The notes: generated by a model not told the origin, from the letters alone. A stretch of 64,000 bases of DNA from JANMCE01 sp963791625 (GCA_963791625.1 CAWBTA010000005.1:283275-347274), one strand, 5' to 3'; counted from the first letter of the stretch, positions 1-9,168 are shown. Numbers and translations are program-made.

Positions 1-1
1 C

Positions 2-301
2 GCATGGAACGGCCGATTCCTCGTCGTTGGCTTTGCGGCGGGCGGAGGCATACCGAAGCTTGCGCTCAACCTGCCGCTGCTGAAAGGTGCCTCGGTGGTG
101 GGGGCACTGCTCGGCGGCGCACAACGAAACGACCCAGCGCGGTACCGAAACATGCTCGAGCAGTTGACGGCCATGTGGGCCGATGGTCGGCTGCATCCGC
201 ATGTGTCGCGCACCTATTCGCTGGCCGATGCAGGTCAAGCTATTCGAGATGTTGCCGAGCGACGTGCCATCGGTCGCATCGTCGTAGATGTGCGACGTTG
301 A
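2..301 (+). CDS. NADPH:quinone oxidoreductase family protein, C-terminal part
   Basis: This is the last ~99 residues of a zinc-type alcohol dehydrogenase/quinone oxidoreductase (MDR superfamily); the start lies left of the window. The visible part has the Rossmann-fold strand FLVVGFAAGG, the IPKLALNLPLLKG segment and the C-terminal AIGRIVVDV strand, all usual for the family. It reads in a different frame from the long overlapping reading frame that begins at base 4, which is only an upstream extension of the next gene. It ends 2 nt before the carboxylase start, so the two are probably co-transcribed. The substrate is unknown. Confidence 0.8.
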   Translation, partial: AWNGRFLVVGFAAGGGIPKLALNLPLLKGASVVGALLGGAQRNDPARYRNMLEQLTAMWADGRLHPHVSRTYSLADAGQAIRDVAERRAIGRIVVDVRR

Positions 302-303
302 CC

Positions 304-2358
304 ATGGCGCTCCCTCGGTCACTCCTGATCGCGAACCGCGGCGAGATCGCGATTCGCGTGGCGCGCACGGCTCGGCGGCTCGGCATTCGTACCGTAGCGA
401 TCCACCCCGACGATGATCGCACCTCGTTGCACACACGCGTTGCCGATCACGCCGTCATGCTCTCCGGGCGGGGTGCTGCGGCGTATCTCGACATTGATGC
501 CGTTGTAGCCGCGGCCGTGGCCGAAGGCTGCGACGCTGTGCATCCGGGCTACGGGTTTCTGAGCGAGAGCGCCGCGTTTGCGACTGCGTGTTCGGCTGCC
601 GGACTCACATTCGTCGGGCCGACCCCCGAACAGCTTTCGTTACTCGGCGACAAGGCCCGGGCACGAAAGGCAGCCGTCGCCGCGGGCCTTTCGGTGCTCC
701 GAGGAACCGAAGGCCCTGTCGATGCGGACGGCGCCGTCGCGTTTCACCGCTCGCTCGTCGCCGATGGCAGCGACGGGGCCATCATGCTCAAGGCGGTGGC
801 GGGTGGTGGCGGCCGTGGCATGCGAGTGGTGCGGGCCGAGGCCGACATTGCCGACGCGTTTTCCCGCTGCTCCTCCGAAGCCCTCGCCGCGTTTGGCGAT
901 GGACGTATCTACGTGGAGGAGCTGCTGCCGATTGCCCGCCATATCGAGGTGCAGATCGTCGGCGACGGCGCGTCGGTCATGCACCTGGGCGAGCGCGACT
1001 GCAGCGTGCAGCGTCGACACCAAAAGCTCATCGAAATCGCGCCAGCACCGAACCTCTCCGATGAACGCCGCGAGCGATTGCACGATGATGCCGTTCGGTT
1101 GGCGCAATCAGTGGGCTTCAAAAACATCGGGACCATCGAGTTCCTCCTCGACCCATCACCTGGCTCCAACCGGCACGCTTTCATCGAAGCGAACCCGCGC
1201 ATTCAGGTGGAGCACACGGTTACCGAACAGGTGACCGGCATCGACGTGGTGGAGGTGCAGTTGCGCCTCGCAGGTGGCGCGTCGCTAGATGAGGTGCTCA
1301 CGCACTGGGACGGCCGTGTTCGTGGGTGGGCTATTCAGGCGCGAGTGAACATGGAAGCAGTTGCGGCCAACGGTGACGTCACACCAGCCGTGGGCGACCT
1401 CACCGCGTACGACATAGCAAGCGGGCCGGGCATCCGTGTGGACGGCTACGGCTACACGGGCTACCCCACGAGCGCGTCGTACGACTCGCTCCTGGCCAAG
1501 GTGATTGCGCAGTCATCAGACGGTGATTTCGGTGACGCCGCACGCCGACTCGATGCGGCGCTGGCCGAGTGCCGAATAACCGGGGTGGAAACCAACATTG
1601 CACTGCTGCGGGACATCGTCACGTCGCCCGCATTCCTCAGCGGCGACCTCACGACCGGCCTCTTCGATCAGCTCGCCGCCCAAGGTGGCATCGGAATGAA
1701 CCGCCACGTGGAACGGTACGCGATGAACGCCCCGGTCACGACAGCCAAAACGTCCACGAACAGTTCCGAGGATCTCGCTGTCGGCGACGTCGCCATCAAC
1801 GCACCGATGACAGGAACCGTCGTGGCCTTCACCGTCGACACCGGAGCCATTGTGACGGCCGGGCAACTTGTCGCCGTGATCGAGGCGATGAAGATGGAGC
1901 ACGAGGTGCGTGCGACGTCCCCTGCCATCGTGCGCCGCTTCTGTGTTCGTGTCGGCGACACGGTGCGTATCGACACGACACTCGTCATTGTCGAACCGAC
2001 CGACAGCCATGATGACGCTACCCCACAAGCCGAAGACGTCGATCTCGATTCCGTACGAGCCGATCTGGCCCACATCATCGATCGCCATCGACGAGCGCAC
2101 GACGAGGCGCGTCCCGATGCCGTAGCGAAACGCCATCGTCTCGGGTTGCGGACGGCTCGCGAGAACGTCGACGATCTGGTCGATGCCGGCACGTTTGTCG
2201 AGTACGGGCCACTCGCCATCGCGGCACAGCGTCGTCGACGCAGCGTTGAAGAACTCATCGACAAGAGCCCGGCCGACGGCATGGTGACCGGCGTCGGCAG
2301 CGTGAACGGCGCGTTGTTCGATGACCCGGCATTCGAGATGCGCCGTGCTGGCCTATGA
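304..2358 (+). CDS. Acyl-CoA carboxylase, biotin carboxylase + biotinyl domains (N-terminal part of a frameshifted fusion)
   Basis: ATP-dependent carboxylation of biotin, the first half-reaction of acetyl-/propionyl-type acyl-CoA carboxylases. From the ATG at 304: biotin carboxylase N-domain (LLIANRGEIAIRV, residues ~6-18), ATP-grasp with the glycine-rich loop AGGGGRGMR (~165), the EANPRIQVEH motif (~300), the C-domain, then a biotinyl domain with the biotin-accepting lysine in EAMKMEH (~530). After that comes the start of a carboxyltransferase domain, including GMVTGVGSVNGALF. The frame then breaks at about 2322-2336, and the carboxyltransferase continues one frame over in the next entry. 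The two pieces together would give about 1096 residues, the usual size of fused actinobacterial acetyl-CoA carboxylase family proteins. The preferred reading is one gene with an extra base. Confidence 0.9.
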   Translation: MALPRSLLIANRGEIAIRVARTARRLGIRTVAIHPDDDRTSLHTRVADHAVMLSGRGAAAYLDIDAVVAAAVAEGCDAVHPGYGFLSESAAFATACSAAGLTFVGPTPEQLSLLGDKARARKAAVAAGLSVLRGTEGPVDADGAVAFHRSLVADGSDGAIMLKAVAGGGGRGMRVVRAEADIADAFSRCSSEALAAFGDGRIYVEELLPIARHIEVQIVGDGASVMHLGERDCSVQRRHQKLIEIAPAPNLSDERRERLHDDAVRLAQSVGFKNIGTIEFLLDPSPGSNRHAFIEANPRIQVEHTVTEQVTGIDVVEVQLRLAGGASLDEVLTHWDGRVRGWAIQARVNMEAVAANGDVTPAVGDLTAYDIASGPGIRVDGYGYTGYPTSASYDSLLAKVIAQSSDGDFGDAARRLDAALAECRITGVETNIALLRDIVTSPAFLSGDLTTGLFDQLAAQGGIGMNRHVERYAMNAPVTTAKTSTNSSEDLAVGDVAINAPMTGTVVAFTVDTGAIVTAGQLVAVIEAMKMEHEVRATSPAIVRRFCVRVGDTVRIDTTLVIVEPTDSHDDATPQAEDVDLDSVRADLAHIIDRHRRAHDEARPDAVAKRHRLGLRTARENVDDLVDAGTFVEYGPLAIAAQRRRRSVEELIDKSPADGMVTGVGSVNGALFDDPAFEMRRAGL

Positions 2359-3595
2359 CTACACGGTCTTTGCCGGTACGCAGGGTCTGCGAAATCATGC
2401 CAAGACCGATCGCATGATTCATGTCGCCACCGAGGGACGGTTGCCGCTCATCTTGTTCGCCGAGGGTGGCGGCGGGCGCCCGGGCGAGGACGGCGGCGAC
2501 TACGGCGAGACCTTCGCGAACTTCGCGAAGTTGAGCGGTCTGGTGCCAATGATTGGTATCGCGGCGGGCCGTTGCTACGCCGGCAACGCATCGCTACTTG
2601 GCTGCTGCGATGTGGTGATCGCGACGAAAGAGTCGAACATCGGTATGGGTGGGCCAGCCATGATCGAAGGCGGTGGTCTTGGTGTGTACCGTCCCGAAGA
2701 CATCGGCCCGATCGAGGTGCAATCGGCGAATGGTGTCGTCGACATCGTGGTGGACAACGAGGCCGAGGCCGTGAAAGCCGCAAAGCAGTATCTGTCCTAC
2801 TTCCAAGGTCGAGTGGCCACGTGGCAGGAACCCGATCAACGCGAGATGCGCCGTATCGTTCCGGAAAATCGTTTGCGGTCCTACGACGTGCGGCGCGTGA
2901 TTGACACGCTCGCCGATGTCGGTACGGTGCTTGAACTTCGCCATGGTTTCGGTCATGGCATCATCACCTCGCTCATCCGCATCGAGGGACGGCCCGTTGG
3001 CGTCATGGCGAACAACCCGAACCATCTCGGTGGCGCCATCGACGCCGATGCCGCCGACAAAGCAGCACGGTTCATGCAGCTGTGCGACGCCTTCGACCTG
3101 CCCCTCGTGGCGTTCGTCGACACGCCCGGCATCATGGTGGGACCCGACGTTGAAGCCACCGCACTGGTGCGCCATTCCAGTCGCCTCTTTCTCACCGGAG
3201 CCAACATCACCGTGCCTACGTTCGGCGTGGTGTTGCGAAAGGCGTACGGCCTTGGTGGCATCGCCATGACCGGCGGTTCGTTCAAAGCAAACCTGTTCAC
3301 CGTTTCATGGCCGACCGGCGAGTGGGGCCCGATGGGGTTGGAAGGGTCAGTGCACCTGGCGTACCGCAACGAGATGGCCGCCATCGAGGACCCGACCGAA
3401 CGTCGACAGTTTTTCGATGAGCACGTGGCGAGGGCATACGAAGCGGGTCGGGCCGTGCGACTCGCTAACGCGTTCTCCATCGATGACGCGATCGACCCAG
3501 CCGACACCCGGTACTGGCTCGCGAACCTGCTGGCCTCACAGCGACCCCCTCCGGCCCGCACCGGTAAGAAACGACCCTTCATCGACGCCTGGTAG
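2321..3595 (+). CDS. Acyl-CoA carboxylase, carboxyltransferase domain (C-terminal part of the frameshifted fusion)
   Basis: Transfers the carboxyl group from biotin to acyl-CoA. Real homology begins at about residue 6 (RCAVLAYDYTVFAGTQG). It continues through the crotonase-like carboxyltransferase N-domain (EGGGGRPG; GMGGPAMIEGGGLGVY) and C-domain (GHGIITSLIRIEGRPVGVMA; FVDTPGIMVG; KAYGLGGIAMTG; WPTGEWGPMGLEG). The ATG at 2321 lies inside the preceding frame with a 38-nt overlap and no convincing ribosome binding site. Independent translation is therefore less likely than a +1 frameshift that splits one fused gene. Removing one C from the CCC near 2324 would join the two parts as DDRHSRCAVLAYDY. 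Acyl-CoA chain specificity cannot be read from the sequence. Confidence 0.88.
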   Translation: MTRHSRCAVLAYDYTVFAGTQGLRNHAKTDRMIHVATEGRLPLILFAEGGGGRPGEDGGDYGETFANFAKLSGLVPMIGIAAGRCYAGNASLLGCCDVVIATKESNIGMGGPAMIEGGGLGVYRPEDIGPIEVQSANGVVDIVVDNEAEAVKAAKQYLSYFQGRVATWQEPDQREMRRIVPENRLRSYDVRRVIDTLADVGTVLELRHGFGHGIITSLIRIEGRPVGVMANNPNHLGGAIDADAADKAARFMQLCDAFDLPLVAFVDTPGIMVGPDVEATALVRHSSRLFLTGANITVPTFGVVLRKAYGLGGIAMTGGSFKANLFTVSWPTGEWGPMGLEGSVHLAYRNEMAAIEDPTERRQFFDEHVARAYEAGRAVRLANAFSIDDAIDPADTRYWLANLLASQRPPPARTGKKRPFIDAW

Positions 3596-3636
3596 ACTCG
3601 AGCACTGCTGCGAGATCCGGACAGTACGCTCACGAG

Positions 3637-4692
3637 GTGACCGATATCTCGTTGTGTGCAGTCGACTCACCGGCAGCTTGGCTGGCAGCCGATCTGGCGG
3701 CTGATAGGCAGTGGGAGCGGGCCTTCACGGAAGCTGAGATCGCCTCGCTGCACGACGCGTTCACCCACCTCTGCGGAGTGAACCCAAGCCTTGACCTGGC
3801 CGCCATGACGGCCGATGACTTTCCACTCGCCGCGCTTACACCGGAGTTCGCACGACTTCGTGAGGTGATCGTGGATGGTGTCGGCACGCAGGTGTACACC
3901 GGCTTCCCGGTTGAGCGTTACTCCGAGCACGAGCTCCGGGCGATTTGGTGGGGTTTCAACCTGCACGTCGGCACTGCGGTGTCGCAGAGTTGGCGGGGGG
4001 ACCTGGTCGGCGATGTGCGTGACATCGGTACGGGTATCGCAGGGCGAGCCGGTCGGGGCTACACGTCCAATGACGAACTGAGTTTTCACTCGGACGTCTC
4101 CGACATGACGGGGCTCTTCTTTCTTCGACAGGGCCGCACCGGTGGCGTGTCGCGCCTGGGAAGTTCGGTGGCGGTGCACAACGAGCTCTTCCGACGACGC
4201 CCCGAACTTTTGGCCGTGCTGTACGAACCGTTCAGCACGAGTTGGCAGTCGAACGAGTTGCCGGGCGAACAGCCTTGGTACGACATGCCGATCTTCGCGC
4301 GAGCCGGAGACAACGTGTCGTGTTCGTTCATACGAACGAACGTCTTGTGGGCTTCGAAGAACTGCGGCGCGCCCCCGCTGACAGCTCGACAAATTGAGGC
4401 GGTCGAGTACCTGGAGAGCGTGGCGACCGAGGATCAGTTCTGGGTTGAACGTCGATTCGAACCAGGCACCATGTGGTTCTGCAGCAATCACACGGTGCTG
4501 CACATGCGCACGGCGTTCACCGATTTCGACGAACCGGATCGCAAGCGACATCTGTTGCGTATCTGGCTCAGCCTTCCCAACGGGCATGCCCTTTCGCCCA
4601 CCTTCGCACCCTTCTTTGGTGACATTCGTGCTGGCGCGGTGCGTGGGGGATACAAGCCTCGGCCGAACCAGCGGGTCGAAGCACTCGACTAA
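3637..4692 (+). CDS. TauD/TfdA family Fe(II)/2-oxoglutarate-dependent dioxygenase
   Basis: Probable oxygenase that couples 2-oxoglutarate decarboxylation to hydroxylation of an organic acid. It has 351 residues from a GTG start, 41 nt after the carboxylase. The iron-binding facial triad is visible: HxD in FHSDVSD (~residues 149-155) and the distal His in NHTVLHMRTAF (~288-298). The 2-oxoglutarate-binding Arg follows in RHLLRIWLS. The family is usually 270-350 residues, so this is full length. It sits in a fatty-acid/aromatic catabolic neighbourhood, but nothing identifies the substrate. Taurine and 2,4-D are only the type substrates of the family. Confidence 0.85.
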   Translation: MTDISLCAVDSPAAWLAADLAADRQWERAFTEAEIASLHDAFTHLCGVNPSLDLAAMTADDFPLAALTPEFARLREVIVDGVGTQVYTGFPVERYSEHELRAIWWGFNLHVGTAVSQSWRGDLVGDVRDIGTGIAGRAGRGYTSNDELSFHSDVSDMTGLFFLRQGRTGGVSRLGSSVAVHNELFRRRPELLAVLYEPFSTSWQSNELPGEQPWYDMPIFARAGDNVSCSFIRTNVLWASKNCGAPPLTARQIEAVEYLESVATEDQFWVERRFEPGTMWFCSNHTVLHMRTAFTDFDEPDRKRHLLRIWLSLPNGHALSPTFAPFFGDIRAGAVRGGYKPRPNQRVEALD

Positions 4693-4723
4693 GCAGAAGC
4701 CCAAACGTCACCAGTGGACGCTT

Positions 4724-5461
4724 TCAGCGGCCGCCGGAGCGCATTCGTTCCTTTGCGTCGGGCGGCATGCCGTGGGGAAGGGTGCGTTCGCGGAGTAGCG
4801 CCTCTCGGCGCGAGTGTTCGCCCCGATCGGCAATCAGCTTCTTGGCGATGCGGTTGGTGCCTGCCGAGTTGGCCACGATTTCCGCGGCGAGTGCGGCGAC
4901 TGTGGCATCAAGGTCTTCGTCAGGTACGCAGCGGTCGACCAGTCCGATTCGCGCCGCCTCGGTGCCGTCGATTCGGCGACTCGTAAACATGAGCATCTTC
5001 GCCAATGATGGCCCAACACGCTCCGGCAGGCGCACCGACATGCCCCAGATGGGTGCGAGCCCCCACTGCCCGTGGGTGTCGCCGAGCTTCGTCGACTCCG
5101 CTGCGATCAGCAGATCGCAACCGAGGGCCAGTTCGAGTCCGCCCGTGAAGCAATGGCCATGCAATCGGGCGATGGTCGGTTGCGGAAGTACCTCAAGAGC
5201 GTCGATGGTTTCGGGTTCGTAGTGCCGGCTCGGCGCCCGCTCCTTTGCCGCGATTGAGCCGAGGTCGTGTCCGGCGCAGAACGACCGACCTGCACCGGTC
5301 AGCACCACGCATTTCACCGACTCGTCGGCTGCGATTGCATCGAGGTGCGTGCGAAGAGCCACGAACGTCGCTGGGTTGAGTGCGTTGAGCTTGTCGGGCC
5401 GGTTCAACGTCAAGGTCGCGACACTGTCGGCATCGGTTCTTACAACGAGTTCATCGGTCAT
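4724..5461 (-). CDS. Enoyl-CoA hydratase/isomerase family protein
   Basis: Crotonase-fold enzyme of 245 residues, likely acting on a CoA thioester in beta-oxidation. Visible are TLNRPDKLNAL (~18-28), the oxyanion-hole segment SFCAGHDL (~60), and GHCFTGGLELALGCDLLIA (~100-118), in which the Glu of GGLELA matches the first catalytic Glu of crotonase. The usual second catalytic Glu is not evident: the aligned region reads GDTHGQWGLAPIWG. Hydratase activity is therefore not assured; isomerase or hydrolase activity is possible. A purine-rich RBS (AGAGGACC) precedes the ATG. It is the last gene of the leftward run from the methyltransferase at 9168. Confidence 0.85.
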   Translation of the reverse strand: MTDELVVRTDADSVATLTLNRPDKLNALNPATFVALRTHLDAIAADESVKCVVLTGAGRSFCAGHDLGSIAAKERAPSRHYEPETIDALEVLPQPTIARLHGHCFTGGLELALGCDLLIAAESTKLGDTHGQWGLAPIWGMSVRLPERVGPSLAKMLMFTSRRIDGTEAARIGLVDRCVPDEDLDATVAALAAEIVANSAGTNRIAKKLIADRGEHSRREALLRERTLPHGMPPDAKERMRSGGR

Positions 5462-5485
5462 GTGTTGGTCCTCTTGGTTTCGGGT

Positions 5486-6712
5486 TCAGGAGCGAGGGAC
5501 GAGGTTCCACGGTTGGCCACGATAGGGGTCGGGTTCGCGTGGAAGGCCGAGTACGCGCTCGCCCACGATGTTGCGCTGGATCTCTGACGTACCGCCCTCG
5601 ATCGAGTTCGCGCGCGTGCGAAGGAACTGCTCGACGAAGCTCCACGGTTCTGGGTCGTCGGTCGCCCAGCCTGCTGCAGCGGCGCCGAGCATGTCGATGG
5701 CCAGCACTTGGAGCGATTGGTTGGCGGTGGCCTTGGCGATCTTGAGGATCGAGCCCTCGGGACCGGCCCGTCCGGCAGCGGCGTTGGCCTTCGTGCGCAG
5801 GGCGTTCAGTTGGAGCAGGCGCTGTTTCGTCCACTCGATGGCGATGCGCTGCCGCCAGATGGCATCGCCCGTTACGCCGGTTGAGCGAGCAAGTTCAATG
5901 ACTTGCTCGATTGTTTTCCCGCCCAGGATTTCGTCGGAGGCTTTGCGCTTCTTACGGGCTCCCGACAGGACAAACCGCTCGGCGCACAGCGTGGTCTGAG
6001 CGGCGGCCCACCCCTCCCCCACCGGGCTGATGCGATGCAGTTCCGGCACCCGTACGTCGCTGAGAAAGACCTCATTGAACTCAACCTGGCCAGCAATGTT
6101 CACCAGCGACCGAACCTCAACCCCGTCACTTCGTAGGTCGACACCGAAGTAGGTGATGCCCTTATTCTTTGGCTGGGTCGGGTCGGTACGAGCGAGCGTC
6201 ATCGCGAACTCGGACTCGTGGCCGAACGTGGTCCACACCTTCTGGCCGTTCAGCACCCATTCATCGCCGTCACGCACCGCGCTCATGGCCAGCGACGCGA
6301 GATCGGAACCGGCACCGGGCTCGGAGAACAACTGACACCAACGTTCCTCGCCGGAAGCAATCGGGGGAAGAAACCGCTGCTTCGTTTCTTCGCTCGCCCA
6401 TTCCAGAATGGTGGGAGCGGCCAGCACGAAACCCGAGCCGCGAGGAATACGACTGACCTCCCAGGTGTCGAGAAGCGCGGCCACCTGCTGCGCATCACCC
6501 AGGCTCATGCCGCGGCCACCGTACCGGTGGGCCCAGTGCGGGGCGATCCATCCGCCGTGGCCGAGGGCGCGAACCACGGCTGGATTATCGACCGACTTCT
6601 TCAGCGTGAGTACTCGCTGTTCGTCTCCGGCTCGAACCGCATCGCCCCATCCCGACGGGAGTCGAGCTTCGAGAAACCCGACGAGTTCGTCGAGCCAAGG
6701 AGATTGAGTCAC
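5486..6712 (-). CDS. Acyl-CoA dehydrogenase, catalytic-Glu subunit
   Basis: FAD-dependent alpha,beta-dehydrogenation of an acyl-CoA. It has 408 residues with the N-terminal helical domain, the flavin-domain segment RWCQLFSEPGAGSDLASL (~125-142), VLNGQKVWTTFGHES, and the C-terminal helical signature SIEGGTSEIQRNIVGERVLGLPRE. The Glu of IEGGTSE occupies the position of the catalytic base in the family. Its start overlaps the stop of the upstream acyl-CoA dehydrogenase by 4 nt, so the two are translationally coupled. The partner lacks this Glu, which suggests a heteromeric enzyme of the alpha2beta2 type known from steroid side-chain degradation. Confidence 0.9.
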   Translation of the reverse strand: MTQSPWLDELVGFLEARLPSGWGDAVRAGDEQRVLTLKKSVDNPAVVRALGHGGWIAPHWAHRYGGRGMSLGDAQQVAALLDTWEVSRIPRGSGFVLAAPTILEWASEETKQRFLPPIASGEERWCQLFSEPGAGSDLASLAMSAVRDGDEWVLNGQKVWTTFGHESEFAMTLARTDPTQPKNKGITYFGVDLRSDGVEVRSLVNIAGQVEFNEVFLSDVRVPELHRISPVGEGWAAAQTTLCAERFVLSGARKKRKASDEILGGKTIEQVIELARSTGVTGDAIWRQRIAIEWTKQRLLQLNALRTKANAAAGRAGPEGSILKIAKATANQSLQVLAIDMLGAAAAGWATDDPEPWSFVEQFLRTRANSIEGGTSEIQRNIVGERVLGLPREPDPYRGQPWNLVPRS

Positions 6713-7959
6713 GGCTCGCGGAGATTCGTGCGCACCGCTCGGAACGGTACGTCGATGTCGACGGCCGGTTCACGAGGGAGCCCGAGGGTGCGTTCGCCGA
6801 TGATGTTGCGCTGGATCTCGTCGGTGCCACCGGCAATCGATTGGCCCGGCTGCGAGACGAGTATCTCGGCGATGTTGCCGTCGAAGCCAGCGTCGTCACC
6901 CGACAGCATGCCGTGCGCACCGGCAAGATGCCCGTGCAGCGCTGCGGCGCGTCGCGAGATTTCCGAACCCACCAGTTTGCCGATCGAACCTTCGGCCCCG
7001 GCCGGTTTCCCCGCCACCTTGGCGGCGCGGGCGCGCAGCGATGTCCACTTCGCGGTCATGGTGAGCGCGTACAGATCGGCGAGTCGCTGGCGGGTCACCG
7101 GGTCGTTGGATCGGCCGACACGTTGCGCGTGAGGAATCGCAAGGTCGGCCCGCCCGGCGCGCTGCGGATACCACTTGTAGGTGGCGAAGTAGTCGTTTGC
7201 TTCGTCACGAGCTTCTCGGTGGCAAAGACCAGTTCGCTCGCCCTCGGCCGCCGACATTCGCCGCGTACTCGGAAGAAATCGTTCCGACGCCAACGTGGTG
7301 CTGGCGGGTCTCCAACCTTCGCCAACCGATCCCACGATGTTGCCAGCGGGCACGCGGGCCTCGTTCAGGAAGACCTCGTTGAACGACGCATACCGGTTCA
7401 TCGCCATAAGTGGGCGCACCTCGATACCGGGCTGACGCATGTCGACCAGAAGGTACGTGATGCCGCGATGTTTCGGAACGTCGAAGTTCGTTCGAGCGAG
7501 GAGCATGCCGAAGTTGGCTTTGTGGGCGCTGGTGTTCCAAACCTTCTGTCCGCTGATGACCCACTCGTCACCGTCGAGTTCGGCCTTGGTGGTCAGGCCG
7601 GCGAGGTCCGAGCCGCTTCCCGGTTCGCTGAACAGCTGGCACCAACGGTGCTCACCGGTTTGGGCCTGTCGCAAGAAGCGGGCCTTCACGTCATCGGAGC
7701 CGTGTTCAAGAATGGTCGCTCCGGCCAAGGTGACCCCCTGCCCGGGTGCTGCGCCAACGGCACCGAACCGGGCAAACTCGGCCTCTACTATGGCGGCGCG
7801 AGCAGGGCTGAGACCGCGGCCCCACCACTGCGTTGGCCACGTCGGGCAGCCCCATCCGGCATCAGCCAGAATGCCTCGCCATTCAAGCAGCGGTCGGTCG
7901 TCGTGCCAGTTCTCGTGCAGCCACTGACCGACCTCTTCGCGGAGCGCGTCAACTGCCAT
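6709..7959 (-). CDS. Acyl-CoA dehydrogenase-like subunit lacking the catalytic Glu
   Basis: 416 residues with the same fold as its neighbour: RWCQLFSEPGSGSDLAGL, VISGQKVWNTSAHKANFGM, and the C-terminal SIAGGTDEIQRNIIGERTLGLPRE. At the catalytic-base position it has Ala (IAGGTDE) where the coupled gene has Glu. In characterised heterotetrameric acyl-CoA dehydrogenases (FadE28-FadE29 type) one subunit carries the base and the other does not, so the pair probably works as one enzyme. It begins 3 nt after the stop of the MetE-like gene, which places methyltransferase, two dehydrogenases and hydratase in a single operon. Confidence 0.9.
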   Translation of the reverse strand: MAVDALREEVGQWLHENWHDDRPLLEWRGILADAGWGCPTWPTQWWGRGLSPARAAIVEAEFARFGAVGAAPGQGVTLAGATILEHGSDDVKARFLRQAQTGEHRWCQLFSEPGSGSDLAGLTTKAELDGDEWVISGQKVWNTSAHKANFGMLLARTNFDVPKHRGITYLLVDMRQPGIEVRPLMAMNRYASFNEVFLNEARVPAGNIVGSVGEGWRPASTTLASERFLPSTRRMSAAEGERTGLCHREARDEANDYFATYKWYPQRAGRADLAIPHAQRVGRSNDPVTRQRLADLYALTMTAKWTSLRARAAKVAGKPAGAEGSIGKLVGSEISRRAAALHGHLAGAHGMLSGDDAGFDGNIAEILVSQPGQSIAGGTDEIQRNIIGERTLGLPREPAVDIDVPFRAVRTNLREP

Positions 7960-7962
7960 TGG

Positions 7963-9168
7963 TCACCACAGCTGCTGTGACGCGAGTCGGGCACCCTCCG
8001 CTAGCGCCTCCAGCTTGGCCCAGGCGATGTCGGGGTGGATACGCCCGCCCAAACCGCAATCGGTTGAGGCGATCACGTTGTCGCGGCCGACGATGTTGGC
8101 GAATCGCATGATCCGTTGGGCCACAAGCTCCGGGTGCTCCACCACGTTGGTGGCGTGGCTGACGATGCCAGGAATGATCACCTTGCCGTCGGGCAGTTTC
8201 ACGTCGTTCCAGACGTTCCACTCGTGTTCGTGGCGAGCGTTCGCCGCTTCGAAGGTGTAGCCACCGGCATTGATCGCCAGCATCACTTCGACAATGTCTC
8301 GCATGGCGATATCCGTGGTGTGCGGGCCGTGCCAGCTCCCCCAGCACAGGTGGAATCGAATCCGCTCGGTCGGCAGTCCGCGTAGAGCATGGTTGAGCGC
8401 CTCTACGCTGTGCATGCTGTATCGCTGGTAGTCGGCAACCGATGGCTCGGGGTTGATCTGGTCCCAGCTCTCGGCGATGGAGGGGTCATCGATCTGAAGG
8501 ATCAGCCCGGCATCGATGATGGCCTTGTATTCGTGGTGCATGGCTTCGGCGCAGGCCCACACAAATTCCTCGTCAGTCTTGTAGAACTCATTGGCGACGC
8601 GTGCCGCGCTGGCCGGGCCGACGGATGTCATGAAGCCGGTTGTCTCGCCAGCCGCGTCGAGCGCGGCCCGGAAGTTGGCGATATCGGATGCGATCGCGTC
8701 GTGGCCGGTATACGTGACGGGGCCAACGCAGCGGGGCCACCGGGCACCGCCACCGCCCGCCCCGACCCCCGACGTTGGGTCGCTGTACGCCGCGGCGAAC
8801 CGCTGACGATCACGGCGATCGGCAAAGCTGGTGAGCTGTACATTGCCCGGGGTGGAGCGCACGGTCGGCATGTCGAACAACTTCGGGCCGTCGGGGTCGA
8901 GTCCGGCGAGCCGGTTGAACGAGTAGCTCCACCAGGCGCCGTAGTTCACCTTCTGACCCATGGCTTTGCCGAACTCGCCATCGCCCGGAACGGTGATGCC
9001 GACCGCCTTCTGCCGGCCGACCACGTCGATGACCGATTGGCGAAGGACGGCCTGGAACGCAGCCTCGTCGTCGGTCTCACCGACGAACCGTGCCCGGTTC
9101 GCCTCGATGAGGTCGTCGGGCCGCGGAAGACTGCCCGCGTGACTCGTAAGGATCTGGTTGCGGCTCAT
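7963..9168 (-). CDS. Cobalamin-independent methionine synthase (MetE C-domain) family protein
   Basis: Single (beta/alpha)8 barrel of 401 residues, about half the size of true MetE, so not a full methionine synthase. The N-terminal HAGSLPRP loop and zinc-ligand pattern are visible: His and Cys in RFHLCWGSWHGPH (~265-277) and a distal Cys in ASTDCGLGGRIHPD (~365-378). This His-x-Cys...Cys arrangement occurs in MetE and in epoxyalkane:coenzyme M transferase, where zinc activates a thiol. Gene context (acyl-CoA dehydrogenases, monooxygenase) favours a thiol- or methyl-transfer step in catabolism over methionine synthesis, but this is inference. A GGGGGA-type RBS precedes the ATG. It is divergent from the HpaB-like gene. 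Confidence 0.8.
   Translation of the reverse strand: MSRNQILTSHAGSLPRPDDLIEANRARFVGETDDEAAFQAVLRQSVIDVVGRQKAVGITVPGDGEFGKAMGQKVNYGAWWSYSFNRLAGLDPDGPKLFDMPTVRSTPGNVQLTSFADRRDRQRFAAAYSDPTSGVGAGGGGARWPRCVGPVTYTGHDAIASDIANFRAALDAAGETTGFMTSVGPASAARVANEFYKTDEEFVWACAEAMHHEYKAIIDAGLILQIDDPSIAESWDQINPEPSVADYQRYSMHSVEALNHALRGLPTERIRFHLCWGSWHGPHTTDIAMRDIVEVMLAINAGGYTFEAANARHEHEWNVWNDVKLPDGKVIIPGIVSHATNVVEHPELVAQRIMRFANIVGRDNVIASTDCGLGGRIHPDIAWAKLEALAEGARLASQQLW

Noticed and set aside
3667..4704. 345-residue open frame antisense to the TauD/TfdA gene
   Set aside because: No family features; the opposite strand encodes a well-conserved dioxygenase. Long antisense frames are common in GC-rich genes.
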